IMG/VR virus record: IMGVR_UViG_3300028802_000020
Coordinates: 1-53,698 of that record
Source of the DNA: a virus
Length of the DNA: 53,698 nucleotides
Reading direction: 5' to 3' (one strand)
Made by a program: the position numbers and the translations under genes. Of this stretch, positions 44,731-52,535 are shown in pieces. Each line of letters begins with the position of its first letter. Positions within the stretch are counted from its first letter, which is position 1. A model generated the notes under the pieces. It saw only the letters and a program-made list of their open reading frames with translations. It made no database searches and was not told the DNA's origin.

Positions 44731-44953
44731 GGTCAAGGGCTGGAACGTTCGCCGCATGTGGTGGGAGCTGACGAAGCTGCTCTTCCGCGGCATCGGCGGC
44801 TACAACGTCTACTTCCGCGTCAACGACCTCAGCGACGAGGCGCAGGAGGACTACGACAGCGAGAACTGGGGACCCGTCGACCTGCACTGGACCGACGACA
44901 GGGATCACTTCGTCGTCGTCAACGCCGAGCCAGTGGAGGCCACCAATGCCTGA
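44723..44953 (+). CDS. Small hypothetical early protein
   Basis: 76 residues. Trp-rich helix (WNVRRMWWELTKLLFRGIGG) then an acidic strand region (YNVYFRVNDLSDEAQEDYDS, PVDLHWTDDRDHFVVV). Overlaps both neighbours. No function recognised. Confidence 0.66.
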   Translation: MPEVKGWNVRRMWWELTKLLFRGIGGYNVYFRVNDLSDEAQEDYDSENWGPVDLHWTDDRDHFVVVNAEPVEATNA

Positions 44954-45227
44954 GCACTCGCTGTTTCCCACGAAGCACCGCAAGGCATTCCTGCGCGCAG
45001 TCGCCGTCCCCGGCAGGGTCGTCGGCTACCGCTCATCGAAAGAGGCGTGGGACAACGTGGCAGCCCTTCAGGTCACTGCCCGCCTGCAGGAGGCGTTTGA
45101 CGCCGGCTGGGTCGAGCCGATCCCGCACGCCGATCTCTGGCCCGGTGCCAAGTCGAGAGATCAGGTCATTTACTTCCGGCTGACCGTGGCCGGCAAAAAG
45201 CTCATCGAGGAGAAGAGCAATGGCTAG
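44946..45227 (+). CDS. Hypothetical early protein, winged-helix-like
   Basis: 93 residues. HRKAFLRAVAVPGRVVGYRS, VTARLQEAFDAGWVEPIP and VIYFRLTVAGKKLIEE resemble a winged helix (Hx-turn with a beta wing ending in LTxAGK). May bind DNA. Overlaps neighbours by 8 bp each. Confidence 0.66.
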   Translation: MPEHSLFPTKHRKAFLRAVAVPGRVVGYRSSKEAWDNVAALQVTARLQEAFDAGWVEPIPHADLWPGAKSRDQVIYFRLTVAGKKLIEEKSNG

Positions 45228-45459
45228 CGGACCGACGCACTACCGAACGGCCGAGGCCCTCATTGATGTGCTTCACCGAAAGATGGAGGAGGGCGGCCCG
45301 CTCGACCGCGGCGACATGGACTCCACCTGCGCGCTTGCCCAGATCCACGCGACGCTGGCGGTTGCTGCCGCCTCTGCCATGAACATCCGCCGGAACGGCG
45401 CAGTTGAAGACGCCGACGCTGCGGCTGGGTGGGAGCGCGTGCTCGGTGGTTCGTCGTGA
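45220..45459 (+). CDS. Small hypothetical early protein
   Basis: 79 residues, helical: YRTAEALIDVLHRKMEEGGP, CALAQIHATLAVAAASAMNI. Ends with an acidic stretch and WERVLGG. No family recognised; coupled to the LuxR-type gene by a 4-bp overlap. Confidence 0.66.
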   Translation: MASGPTHYRTAEALIDVLHRKMEEGGPLDRGDMDSTCALAQIHATLAVAAASAMNIRRNGAVEDADAAAGWERVLGGSS

Positions 45460-45830
45460 CGACTGTGGAGCCCGCCGAGGTGCAGCCGTTCTCCCCGCTG
45501 GAGACGATGCCGTCCATCGACGCAGCTTTCGAGGAGATCGACCGTCACCTCGAGGCCATCGAGCGTCTCCGGGCCGGTATCACGGTCCGGCTGGACGAGC
45601 AGGGGCGGCGGATCTGCGGGGTGGCGACGATGGGCGCCGGCCTCACCCCGATGGAGGTAACCGTTGCCCGGCTGCTGCTGTCGCCGCTGACGGTCGTCGA
45701 GATGGCCGCGAAGTTGTTCATCTCCGTGAACACGGTGACGACCCACCGCAGAAACATCTACACGAAGCTCGGCGTCAACAGCCGTGCAGCGGCTGTCGAT
45801 GCTCTGACGTCCCGTGGGGTGACGTCGTGA
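45456..45830 (+). CDS. LuxR-type (GerE) helix-turn-helix protein
   Basis: 124 residues, GTG start. An N-terminal coiled coil (AAFEEIDRHLEAIERLRAGI) followed by a GerE-type HTH at 63-118: LTPMEVTVARLLLSPLTVVE, MAAKLFISVNTVTTHRRNIY, TKLGVNSRAAAV. It lacks a receiver domain. May control phage or host promoters. Confidence 0.85.
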   Translation: MTTVEPAEVQPFSPLETMPSIDAAFEEIDRHLEAIERLRAGITVRLDEQGRRICGVATMGAGLTPMEVTVARLLLSPLTVVEMAAKLFISVNTVTTHRRNIYTKLGVNSRAAAVDALTSRGVTS

Positions 45831-46048
45831 CCCCCGACCCGCAGGACTACGCCCGCACCGCTGCCCAGGAGCGCGCCGACGCCGCTCTGGTCGAGCTGCT
45901 CGGCCGCGCGATCCGGGACGCCGAAAACCTCGAGGGCGCCGGCGCCGAAATCCTCGCCATCGCCAACGCCAAAGCAGCCAACGCAGACCGGCTCACCGAG
46001 ATGGCTGCTGAGCGGCTTCAGGACTCATCGGAAGGACAGAGCGCGTGA
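45827..46048 (+). CDS. Small Ala-rich helical protein
   Basis: 73 residues, GTG start coupled to the LuxR-type gene. One long Ala/Glu-rich helix (AAQERADAALVELLGRAIRD, AKAANADRLTEMAAERLQ). Function unknown. Confidence 0.62.
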   Translation: MTPDPQDYARTAAQERADAALVELLGRAIRDAENLEGAGAEILAIANAKAANADRLTEMAAERLQDSSEGQSA

Positions 46049-46683
46049 TGCGCGAATACCCGAAGATCTACGGCCCGTTCAACCGTCACGTCGATGGTCC
46101 GGACCGGAACAAGCTCATCGAAGGGCAGTGGTCGCGTCCGGAGATCGGCTACCTCGCCGAGTTCGAGTGGGAGTTCACCGAGAAGGTGGACGGCACCAAC
46201 ATCCGGGTGCACTGGGATGGTCACAAGGTCGAGTTCGGGGGCCGGACCGACCGGGCGCAGATCCCGGCCAAGCTGATCGCGGTGCTGCAGAACCTGTTCC
46301 CCGAAGAGCTTTTCGAGCAGCAGTTCGGCGAGACCGAGGTGACGCTGTACGGCGAGGGCTATGGCGCCGGCATCCAGAAGGGTGGCGGGAACTACCTGCC
46401 GACCGGCGTCAACTTCGTACTGTTCGACGTCCGCGTTGGGGACTGGTGGCTGCTGCGCAAGGACGTCGTCGACGTGGCCATCAAGATGGGCGTCGACTGC
46501 GTCCCGATGACCCTGATCGGCACCATCGCCGACGCCATCGCCGAAGTCCGCGCCGGGCTCGTGTCGGAGTTCGGCCCGACGGCATTCCCCGCTGAAGGCG
46601 TCGTCGGCGTGACGTCGGCCGGGCTGCTCGACCGGTCCGGTCACCGGATCATGGTGAAGATCAAGACGGCCGACTTCCGGTGA
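46045..46683 (+). CDS. RNA ligase (Rnl2-like)
   Basis: 212 residues. Nucleotidyltransferase motifs are clear: motif I EKVDGTNI with K47 as AMP-binding lysine, VEFGGRTDRA, LYGEGYG (101-107), motif III VLFDVRVGDWWL (125-136), motif IV EGVVG (184-188) and motif V MVKIK (203-207). It would seal RNA ends, for example tRNA nicked by host anticodon nucleases. No polynucleotide kinase partner is visible. Start GTG (46045), next codon ATG. Shorter than T4 Rnl2, so the C-terminal domain is missing. Confidence 0.9.
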   Translation: MMREYPKIYGPFNRHVDGPDRNKLIEGQWSRPEIGYLAEFEWEFTEKVDGTNIRVHWDGHKVEFGGRTDRAQIPAKLIAVLQNLFPEELFEQQFGETEVTLYGEGYGAGIQKGGGNYLPTGVNFVLFDVRVGDWWLLRKDVVDVAIKMGVDCVPMTLIGTIADAIAEVRAGLVSEFGPTAFPAEGVVGVTSAGLLDRSGHRIMVKIKTADFR

Positions 46684-47312
46684 GCGTCTACTTCCCGGCC
46701 GTCCTAGACGGCCGTATCTCCAAGGCCGAGTGCCGTACCCGCCCCAAACGGGAGTGGGGACGTGCCACCGAAGCCGTGGTGTACAGCGTCACCGCCAGAG
46801 CCCTGCGGGCCATCAAGCGGCAGGAAGCCGAGGTCCGCAACGAGGACACGCCGCTCCCCCAGGACCCGCCGGTACCGCCGGGAGTTGGCCGCAGCACTGG
46901 CAGAAGCAGCAGCGAAAAGGAGGAAGGGCCGGTGATCACCTACCCGTACACAGAGGTCGGTGTGACCGACGCGTTCATCGCGCTCGGGCTCGACCCGGAC
47001 GACGTCGCCGAAGTGCTCACGGAGGAAGGGATTCGGGGCATCCCGGGCAGTGACTGCAACTGCCCGATCGCCCACTACCTCGAACAGTCGATCGTGGGCT
47101 GCGCTTCCGTGGGCGTCTTCCTCGATGACGCTCTTGGCCGTGAGCGCGAGGCGCACGCACGCCTTGAGGCGCTGGAGCATCTCGCCCTGGCAGCTGACGA
47201 CGACGGCGTTCTGCACGTCGACCTGACCGCTGCCGTCATCGTCTTCATCCGCCGCTTCGATGCCGGGAAATACCCAGAACTCATCGAGGAGAACAGCCAT
47301 GCCGCTGCGTGA
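46680..47312 (+). CDS. Hypothetical early protein, possible fusion
   Basis: 210 residues, GTG start overlapping the RNA ligase stop. Residues 1-55 are basic (GRISKAECRTRPKREWGRAT, VTARALRAIKRQEAE). A Pro/Ser linker (58-80) precedes a second domain (90-205) with VGVTDAFIALGLDPDDVAEV, CNCPIAHYLEQSIVGCASVG and a C-terminal helix. It may be a join of two small genes. Not recognised. Confidence 0.68.
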   Translation: MSVYFPAVLDGRISKAECRTRPKREWGRATEAVVYSVTARALRAIKRQEAEVRNEDTPLPQDPPVPPGVGRSTGRSSSEKEEGPVITYPYTEVGVTDAFIALGLDPDDVAEVLTEEGIRGIPGSDCNCPIAHYLEQSIVGCASVGVFLDDALGREREAHARLEALEHLALAADDDGVLHVDLTAAVIVFIRRFDAGKYPELIEENSHAAA

Positions 47313-47565
47313 CCTGCTCACCCGCCAGTCCGAGCACATCGGACGCCACGCCATCGAGCGACGCCCGCCGGAAGGGACGGTGTGCGTCGACTGCCGGAGG
47401 TCAGAGCCTGGCACCGAGACGGAACCCGTCGTCCTCGCCGAGTGCTCGATCTGCCGGGTGTGGCGGTGCACCCGTTGCTACGCCCAGCATTCGGCCCCGG
47501 CCGGGTGGGACGACCCGAAACCGCCGTGGTGGAAGCGCGCGCTGAAGGCGGTGCGCCGTGGTTGA
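47299..47565 (+). CDS. Small zinc-ribbon-like protein
   Basis: 88 residues. Cys pairs CVDCRRSEPG and CSICRVWRCTRCYAQH give six Cys and a His, a likely two-zinc or treble-clef fold. Basic C-terminus (PWWKRALKAVRRG). Possibly nucleic-acid-binding. Overlaps both neighbours. Confidence 0.72.
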   Translation: MPLRDLLTRQSEHIGRHAIERRPPEGTVCVDCRRSEPGTETEPVVLAECSICRVWRCTRCYAQHSAPAGWDDPKPPWWKRALKAVRRG

Positions 47566-48124
47566 GACTCTCACCGTCGCGGGTGTCATCGCCGTTGCGC
47601 TCTTTGCCCTGCTGATGCTGTCCCGTCCGCGCAAGGTGATGGCGGGCGAGATGACCGAGCCGATGAACCTCGAACGCAACCGGGCAAAGTCCGAAGCCAA
47701 CATGGCGGCCGCGGAAACCCAAGTACTCACCGAGGCGGATGCAGGTGAGGCGGCGGTGCTGGTCGGCCACTTCCGGGACCTGCCCACCGACGAACAGCCG
47801 CTCGTCACGCCCGTCCGCCGGCACACCGGGCACCGCAGGCCGGTCCGGTGGCAGCGGGTAGCTGCGCGCCGACGGGTTGTGCGCGGCTTCGCCACCGACC
47901 CGCTCGGTGCTGCCATCCCGGGCCGTCACCGCCGCGCTGAACCGGTGGAGCACATGTCGATGGCGCTGGCCTGGTTCACCACCCCGGCAATCGAGGCCTC
48001 CCGCTTCCCGGAACTCCCCGCCGAGCCCGAGCCGTTGCCGCCGCTGGATTTCACCGGCGAGTTTCACCGGAGCGACCTGTTCGCGCTGCTTGCTGCTGCT
48101 GACGAGGTAGGTGCACAGCGATGA
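47558..48124 (+). CDS. Membrane-anchored early protein
   Basis: 188 residues, GTG start. One membrane segment at 5-22 (LTVAGVIAVALFALLMLS), then Glu/Ala-rich and Arg-rich segments (RPVRWQRVAARRRVVRG) and an acidic C-terminus (FTGEFHRSDLFALLAAADE). No signal-peptidase site is obvious. Function unknown. Confidence 0.68.
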   Translation: MVETLTVAGVIAVALFALLMLSRPRKVMAGEMTEPMNLERNRAKSEANMAAAETQVLTEADAGEAAVLVGHFRDLPTDEQPLVTPVRRHTGHRRPVRWQRVAARRRVVRGFATDPLGAAIPGRHRRAEPVEHMSMALAWFTTPAIEASRFPELPAEPEPLPPLDFTGEFHRSDLFALLAAADEVGAQR

Positions 48125-48420
48125 AGCTCTACATCCGCTCCCCGGGCGACGCCCCGCACCGCATGTCGGATGAGTTCCCCGACTTCGCAGAGTGCGGCAC
48201 CGTCCTCATCGGTGCGCAGGAGATTACCGAAGCGCAGGCGCAGGTCTACCTCGGCAACGTGCGCTGCCAGACCTGCTTCCCGTTCCGGCTCCCAGGTGAG
48301 GACCGCGAGTACTTCGGCTTCGCGGAGATGTTCAACGAGGAGCTGGGCCCGGACTCTGTCACCGCACGGTGCACGGCGTATCCGGTGTCGTGGCGGAAGA
48401 CCGCAGGTGAGCCACGATGA
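48121..48420 (+). CDS. Hypothetical early protein
   Basis: 99 residues. Contains VRCQTCFPFRLPG (CxxC) and CGTVLIGAQEITEAQAQVYL, then YFGFAEMFNEELGPDS. Four Cys in all; may bind zinc. Tight overlap with neighbours. Confidence 0.68.
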   Translation: MKLYIRSPGDAPHRMSDEFPDFAECGTVLIGAQEITEAQAQVYLGNVRCQTCFPFRLPGEDREYFGFAEMFNEELGPDSVTARCTAYPVSWRKTAGEPR

Positions 48421-48602
48421 CCGCCCTGATCCCACCTGTCGCCCTGCTGGTGCTGCTTCTAGTCCTTGCCCGCCGTCCCCAGCGCACTGCCCAAAAGACT
48501 CAGCGAGAAGCAGCACGGGGCGCGCGGCTGGACACCTACACACCGCAGTCCCAGGACCGCCTCTGGGATGACTGGCTCAGGCACCACGGTGATTCGGGAT
48601 GA
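48417..48602 (+). CDS. Small membrane protein
   Basis: 61 residues with a membrane segment at 3-19 (ALIPPVALLVLLLVLA) followed by RRPQRTAQKTQREAARGARL and a Trp-rich end (LWDDWLRHHG). Overlaps both neighbours by 4 bp. Confidence 0.66.
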   Translation: MTALIPPVALLVLLLVLARRPQRTAQKTQREAARGARLDTYTPQSQDRLWDDWLRHHGDSG

Positions 48603-48703
48603 CCCGCCAGCCGAGGAGCCTCAACGTCGTCTTCACCATCGCAGTCCTCCTGGCCGTCCTCATCACGATCTACCTGATCTGCGGAGGGGCGCTGCTCCGA
48701 TGA
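48599..48703 (+). CDS. Very small membrane protein
   Basis: 34 residues: a short basic start (TRQPRSLNV) then one membrane helix (VFTIAVLLAVLITIYLI). The ATG overlaps the previous stop and its stop overlaps the next ATG, so it is embedded in a chain of coupled genes. Its coding status rests on that arrangement. Membrane role unknown. Confidence 0.6.
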   Translation: MTRQPRSLNVVFTIAVLLAVLITIYLICGGALLR

Positions 48704-48933
48704 GTCTCTTCAAAGCCTGGTGGTACCGACTGCTCCACGATCCAGAGCCGTGCAACCCGCTGCTGGAACGACGGCTCGACGATATCCCGCTGCCGGCACA
48801 CATCGTCGCTGGACAGGACCTCGACGACTCGAAGCTGATCGCCGAACTGCAACTCGCGTACATGCGCTACCGCCTCGGTGAGGACATCTTCGCGGGTGCC
48901 CGGCATGAGCAGTCTCCGGAGGTGAAGCGGTGA
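48700..48933 (+). CDS. Small hypothetical early protein
   Basis: 77 residues. MSLFKAWWYRLLHDPEPCNP then helices (VAGQDLDDSKLIAELQLAYM, RYRLGEDIF). Similar short proteins with SLFKAWWYRLLHDP starts occur near early genes of actinophages; no function assigned. Coupled by a 4-bp overlap. Confidence 0.66.
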   Translation: MSLFKAWWYRLLHDPEPCNPLLERRLDDIPLPAHIVAGQDLDDSKLIAELQLAYMRYRLGEDIFAGARHEQSPEVKR

Positions 48934-49301
48934 GCACGAGCTTTGACGCGTTGCGCATCCGGCGCGTGCTCGGCATCGGGGACTGGATGGCACCGAAGCC
49001 CTTCGGCCCCGACGGCTGGAGCTTCCTGCACCGCCGCTCCGACTCGTCGGTGATCGTGTCGTGCTCCGACCTCACCGGCGCCGAATGGGTGCACGCCTCG
49101 ATCGCGCACCCGGACCGGATGCCCACCTACGACGACCTGAAGCTGCTACACAGCGCAGTGTTCATCGGCGGCTGGGCGTACCAGGTGTTCGCGCCATTCA
49201 GCGACCACGTGAACATCCACGAGCACGCCCTCCACCTCTTCGGACGGCTCGACGGCAAGCCTGAGCTTCCGGACTTCACCGGCGGATCGGGGTCCATCTG
49301 A
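48930..49301 (+). CDS. DUF7694-like early protein
   Basis: 123 residues, GTG start. The pattern WSFLHRRSDSSVIVSCSDLT, GAEWVHASIAHPDRMPTYDD, LKLLHSAVFIGGWAYQVFAP, NIHEHALHLFGRLDGK matches an actinophage family annotated DUF7694. No biochemical role known. Confidence 0.75.
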   Translation: MSTSFDALRIRRVLGIGDWMAPKPFGPDGWSFLHRRSDSSVIVSCSDLTGAEWVHASIAHPDRMPTYDDLKLLHSAVFIGGWAYQVFAPFSDHVNIHEHALHLFGRLDGKPELPDFTGGSGSI

Positions 49302-49317
49302 TGGCCGTGATCCCACC

Positions 49318-49662
49318 GTGAGCTTCTTCTCCTACCTCCGCACCCGCTCGGCTCTCCTCGATGAGCTTGAAACCTTGCGGGCCGCGAACACCTACCTGAC
49401 CCGTGGCCGCCCGGCTGAACTCCTCGCCGAGAACGAAGCCCTCCGCTCCGAGAACGCCCAGCTCCGCTACGACCTCGCAACCGCGTGGCTGGCGTCCTGG
49501 ATTCGGCGCCCAGCCACACCGCCGAAGGCGGCTGCTCCTCCCGAAAACGCTCTACGCATCGACCAACGTGAACCCCACGCCGTTCGGGTGGGCCGTCACC
49601 AAGCCCGAGACCCCGAACTGACCGAGATCCATCCGCGCATTCCGCGCAGCCCCCTCAAGTAG
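49318..49662 (+). CDS. Small coiled-coil protein
   Basis: 114 residues, GTG start. Residues 2-55 form a leucine-rich coiled coil (RSALLDELETLRAANTYLTR, LAENEALRSENAQLRYDLAT); the rest is Pro/Arg-rich and probably disordered. Function unknown. Confidence 0.62.
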   Translation: MSFFSYLRTRSALLDELETLRAANTYLTRGRPAELLAENEALRSENAQLRYDLATAWLASWIRRPATPPKAAAPPENALRIDQREPHAVRVGRHQARDPELTEIHPRIPRSPLK

Positions 49663-49672
49663 GAGACCTCCC

Positions 49673-50029
49673 ATGAAGACGATCGCCCAGATGACCGCCG
49701 AGGTCCGCGAGGTGAACACCGAGAAGGGCTGGCGTCAGGGCAGCAACACCTTCGGCGACTACATCGCCCTGCTGCACAGCGAGTTGTCGGAGGCGCTGGA
49801 GGCATACCGGGATCACCGGCTGGAGGACGCGACGGAGGTGTGCTTCGGCAACCACGTCCCGAAGCCGGAAGGTGTGGGCAGTGAGTTCGCCGACGTGCTC
49901 ATCCGCCTCGTCGACGTCTGCGACATCTACGGCATCGACCTGGACGCCGAGTACGAGCGGAAGATCGCGTTCAACCGCACCCGCTCGTTCCAGCACGGTG
50001 GCCGGACGCTGAACGAGGCCACCAAGTGA
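49673..50029 (+). CDS. MazG-like nucleotide pyrophosphohydrolase
   Basis: 118 residues. The all-alpha NTP-pyrophosphatase motifs are present: HSELSEALEAY with E37 and E40, then EFADVLIRLVDVCDIYG with E71 and D74, separated by the expected loop. It would hydrolyse NTPs or dNTPs, lowering alarmone or modified nucleotide levels and aiding phage replication. Start after GGAGA. Confidence 0.85.
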   Translation: MKTIAQMTAEVREVNTEKGWRQGSNTFGDYIALLHSELSEALEAYRDHRLEDATEVCFGNHVPKPEGVGSEFADVLIRLVDVCDIYGIDLDAEYERKIAFNRTRSFQHGGRTLNEATK

Positions 50030-50325
50030 GTGCCCGCCCGTTCCTTCTCGGTGCCGCTCTTCTGCTCGTGCTGTCCGGCTGCGGCAACAGTTCGCAGAAG
50101 GACGCACCGGAGCCGACCCCGGCGAACATCGTCAACGGCACCAACACGCAGGTGATCCAGATGCCGGACGGCTTCCGCAACATCGCCTTCACCTGCTACG
50201 GCCCCAACGGTGTCTACGTCACCTCGCGCGGCGTCTACCAGGCCGGTGGAGAGCACGCCACGCCGCTCGCCTCGTCGGTGTTCGTGCTCGCCAACGATCC
50301 GCACTGCTCCGGCAGCGCCAAGTGA
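50026..50325 (+). CDS. Putative lipoprotein
   Basis: 99 residues, GTG start coupled to the MazG-like gene. Signal peptide with lipobox LLVLSGC at Cys 19, then N-SSQKDAPEPTPANIVN linker and a short domain (TQVIQMPDGFRNIAFTCYGP, GVYVTSRGVYQAGG) of about 65 residues. Would be anchored on the outer face of the membrane and could act in superinfection exclusion, as do some phage lipoproteins. Confidence 0.78.
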   Translation: MSARPFLLGAALLLVLSGCGNSSQKDAPEPTPANIVNGTNTQVIQMPDGFRNIAFTCYGPNGVYVTSRGVYQAGGEHATPLASSVFVLANDPHCSGSAK

Positions 50326-50828
50326 GCACCGAGGAGCGCCTCAGCAAGGCGTCCGCCGCCGGCAAGCGCGCGGCGAGCCCGTACGAGAAGCAGGACAAGT
50401 CCAGCGGCATCTACAAGGTCTACATGGTGGGCGCCTACGCCTTCGAGGCGGCGATCGCCCTGTGGCTCGGCCGGCACGGCGCTCCATGGTGGATGACGTG
50501 GGGCTGGTGGGCGCTGATCGCCTGGTCCGTGTCGATGACTGTCGTCTTCCTGCCTGTGGCGAACAAGCTCAAGCGCCGGAAGATGCTCCTGGCCCTGGAG
50601 CAGGTCCACCAGGTCCGCCTGCTCGACGCCTCCGATCCGGTCGGGCTCGGCCTCGGTCATCTCTTCGATGCCGATCCAGACCTCGACCACGTCAGTGCCG
50701 AGGCAGGCGTCCGCTTCGCTCTGGCCCGGGTGAATTCGGTCATGGACGAGGTCGACAAGTCGACGCCGGAGCCGAGCTTGTGGGGCTACACGATCGGCGA
50801 CGACGGCAAGGCAACCAAGACCAAGTGA
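50322..50828 (+). CDS. Two-helix membrane protein
   Basis: 168 residues, GTG start. Membrane segments near 35-50 (YMVGAYAFEAAIALWLG) and 58-77 (MTWGWWALIAWSVSMTVVFL). The C-terminal 80 residues are soluble (LRLLDASDPVGLGLGHLFD, VRFALARVNSVMDEVD). It lies after the lipoprotein, so both may serve the cell envelope. Confidence 0.75.
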   Translation: MSTEERLSKASAAGKRAASPYEKQDKSSGIYKVYMVGAYAFEAAIALWLGRHGAPWWMTWGWWALIAWSVSMTVVFLPVANKLKRRKMLLALEQVHQVRLLDASDPVGLGLGHLFDADPDLDHVSAEAGVRFALARVNSVMDEVDKSTPEPSLWGYTIGDDGKATKTK

Positions 50829-50833
50829 TCTTC

Positions 50834-50863
50834 CCGGTGGACCGTTCCTGAACGGTCCACCGG
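50834..50863 (+). terminator. Hairpin terminator
   Basis: CCGGTGGACCGTT (50834-50846) and AACGGTCCACCGG (50851-50863) pair perfectly around CCTG. Followed by ACCCCCAAAAGCTC, no U-tract. It ends the small-gene operon unit before a new ribosome-binding site GAGGAGGGAAG. Confidence 0.7.
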
Positions 50864-50895
50864 ACCCCCAAAAGCTCATCGAGGAGGGAAGTCCG

Positions 50896-51189
50896 ATGGC
50901 AGTCAAGCATGGCCGCCGTACCGGCGAGTGCCGTCGTTGCGGCCGGGTCGAGGAACTGCGAGCCCGCGGCCTCGATGCTGCCTGCTGGATGGCAGCGAAG
51001 GGCAACGGAACCCTTGCCAACTATCCGCTGACCAACCGCCCCCTCGCCGTCACGGCCGAGGAGTACGAGTTCCTGCGCTCCTTCGGTGAAAGTCATGAGC
51101 AGATTGCCCTGCGGCTGAATCGCAAGCCGAAGGCGCTCCACGACGCAATGACCCAGGCACGGCGGTCCGGTCTGGTCGGTGCGTCATGA
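50896..51189 (+). CDS. HTH protein with zinc-like N-terminus
   Basis: 97 residues. Starts with GECRRCGRVEELRARGLDAACW (three Cys) then a helix-turn-helix (TAEEYEFLRSFGESHEQIAL, RLNRKPKALHDAMTQARRSG) typical of WhiB-unrelated short phage regulators. ATG follows GAGGAGGGAAG. Confidence 0.75.
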   Translation: MAVKHGRRTGECRRCGRVEELRARGLDAACWMAAKGNGTLANYPLTNRPLAVTAEEYEFLRSFGESHEQIALRLNRKPKALHDAMTQARRSGLVGAS

Positions 51190-51713
51190 AGCGCTCCCCG
51201 ATGCCGCCACGCAAGAAGGCGCTGACGTCCTCGACACCGCTCAACCCGGGCTCCGGGCTGAGGCGTACCAGCATCCAGGCGCAGCGGGCCGGCAGGGAGT
51301 CGTTGAGCGCCCGCGGCACGGGCAAGAGCGCACCGAGGAGAGAGAGCGTTCCGGTCGGACCGAGCAACGAGGTCCGGGACGCGGTGATCGAGCGAGAGCG
51401 GCACTCCTGCCTGATCTGTGGCTACGGCGTGGGCCCGGACGAGCGTGGCCGGCGTTGGTCGCTCCACCACCGGCTCCGGCGCGCACAGGGCCCGGACCAC
51501 AGCATCCAGAACCTCATCCTGCTGTGCGGCGGATCCGAGGCGGACGGCTGCCACCAGCGGGTGCACCGCGACGTCGACGACGCCCGCGCCGGCGGCTGGC
51601 TGCTGAAGGGCCGCATGGAGCCGCTGGCCAAGAAGCTGTTCATCCCGCTTGAGGACCGGTGGGTCTACCTGACCTCGGTCGGCACCTACCACGACGTGAA
51701 GGAGGTGGCGTAG
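51186..51713 (+). CDS. HNH endonuclease
   Basis: 175 residues. After a basic tail (residues 1-60) the HNH fold shows CLICGYG (C75, C78), SLHHRL (H94, H95), QNLILLCGG (N109) and CHQRVHRD (C122, H123, H127). It may be a free-standing or packaging-related nuclease. ATG overlaps the previous stop by 4 bp. Confidence 0.85.
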   Translation: MKRSPMPPRKKALTSSTPLNPGSGLRRTSIQAQRAGRESLSARGTGKSAPRRESVPVGPSNEVRDAVIERERHSCLICGYGVGPDERGRRWSLHHRLRRAQGPDHSIQNLILLCGGSEADGCHQRVHRDVDDARAGGWLLKGRMEPLAKKLFIPLEDRWVYLTSVGTYHDVKEVA

Positions 51714-51716
51714 CCG

Positions 51717-51836
51717 ATGCATCTACGGACCTACCTGCGCCAGTCGTTGAGCGTGCTCCCGCTGGGCGTGGGCTGGTGGCTCCGCGACGTGTGGACCGGT
51801 CTCCGCTGGTGGTGGCGCGAGCGGGGGCGGTCCTGA
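51717..51836 (+). CDS. Very small Trp/Arg-rich protein
   Basis: 39 residues: MHLRTYLRQSLSVLPLGVGW then LRDVWTGLRWWWRERGRS. Amphipathic and cationic, with six Trp. The stop overlaps the next start. It may associate with membranes; expression is inferred from coupling. Confidence 0.5.
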   Translation: MHLRTYLRQSLSVLPLGVGWWLRDVWTGLRWWWRERGRS

Positions 51837-52273
51837 TGCGCGTGCTCTTCACCTGCTCCAGGACGTACACCGACCGGGACACCGCATGGGGCGTGCTGGA
51901 CATCATCGCCAAGAACGCAGCAGCGATCGGCGACGACGAGATGGTCATCGTGCACGGCGCCTGCTTCCCGAAGGACCGGGAGACCGGCCAGCCGCTCGAG
52001 GCGTCGGACTACCTCGCCTACCTGTGGGTGCGCCGCGGCGACCATCCGCTCCCGGTCCGGCATGAGGCCCACCCGCCGCAGTACGCGACCTACGGCCGGA
52101 AGGCCACGTGGATCCGCAACTCGGAGATGGTCAAGTCCGGCATCGACATCTGCCTGTCGTTCGAGACGCCCGGCTCCAAGGGCGCCAAGGGCACTGCGGA
52201 CTTGGCGGAGCGGGAAGAGATCACGGTCCGCCGGTTCCACGCCGAGGAGGTGTCCGATGCCCTCGGCGGGTAG
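51836..52273 (+). CDS. SLOG-family protein (DUF2493-like)
   Basis: 145 residues. The nucleotide-binding pattern is RVLFTCSRTYTDRDTAWGVL at the start, MVIVHGACFP, a Tyr/Trp loop (YATYGRKATWIRNSEMVKSG) and DICLSFETPGSKGAKGTADL, as in YspA-type SLOG proteins. SLOG proteins bind nucleotide ligands; in phages the role is unclear. ATG overlaps the previous stop. Confidence 0.8.
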   Translation: MRVLFTCSRTYTDRDTAWGVLDIIAKNAAAIGDDEMVIVHGACFPKDRETGQPLEASDYLAYLWVRRGDHPLPVRHEAHPPQYATYGRKATWIRNSEMVKSGIDICLSFETPGSKGAKGTADLAEREEITVRRFHAEEVSDALGG

Positions 52274-52535
52274 CTACGAGGTCCGTTCCCTCGACCACCC
52301 GGAGCGCACCGCGGTCGTATACCTCTCCGGCAGCCCACGGCGGGACGCGATCCTCCGCTTCATCGGCGACTTCTGGTACGGGCACGGCTACGCCCCGACC
52401 GTCCGGGAGATCGGCGTCGGTGTCGGGCTGCACTCGATCTCCTCGACGCATCGGCATCTGGCGCTACTCGAGGACGCCGGCCGAATCGCGCGGGAACGGG
52501 AGACCGCGCGGTCCATCAGGGTGGTGGAGCAGTGA
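52257..52535 (+). CDS. LexA DNA-binding-domain-like protein
   Basis: 92 residues. The winged helix of LexA is visible: RRDAILRFIGDFWYGHGYAP, TVREIGVGVGLHSISSTHRH, LALLEDAGRIARERETARSI. No catalytic Ser-Lys domain, so it cannot self-cleave. Overlaps the SLOG gene by 17 bp. May control early genes. Confidence 0.8.
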   Translation: MPSAGSYEVRSLDHPERTAVVYLSGSPRRDAILRFIGDFWYGHGYAPTVREIGVGVGLHSISSTHRHLALLEDAGRIARERETARSIRVVEQ

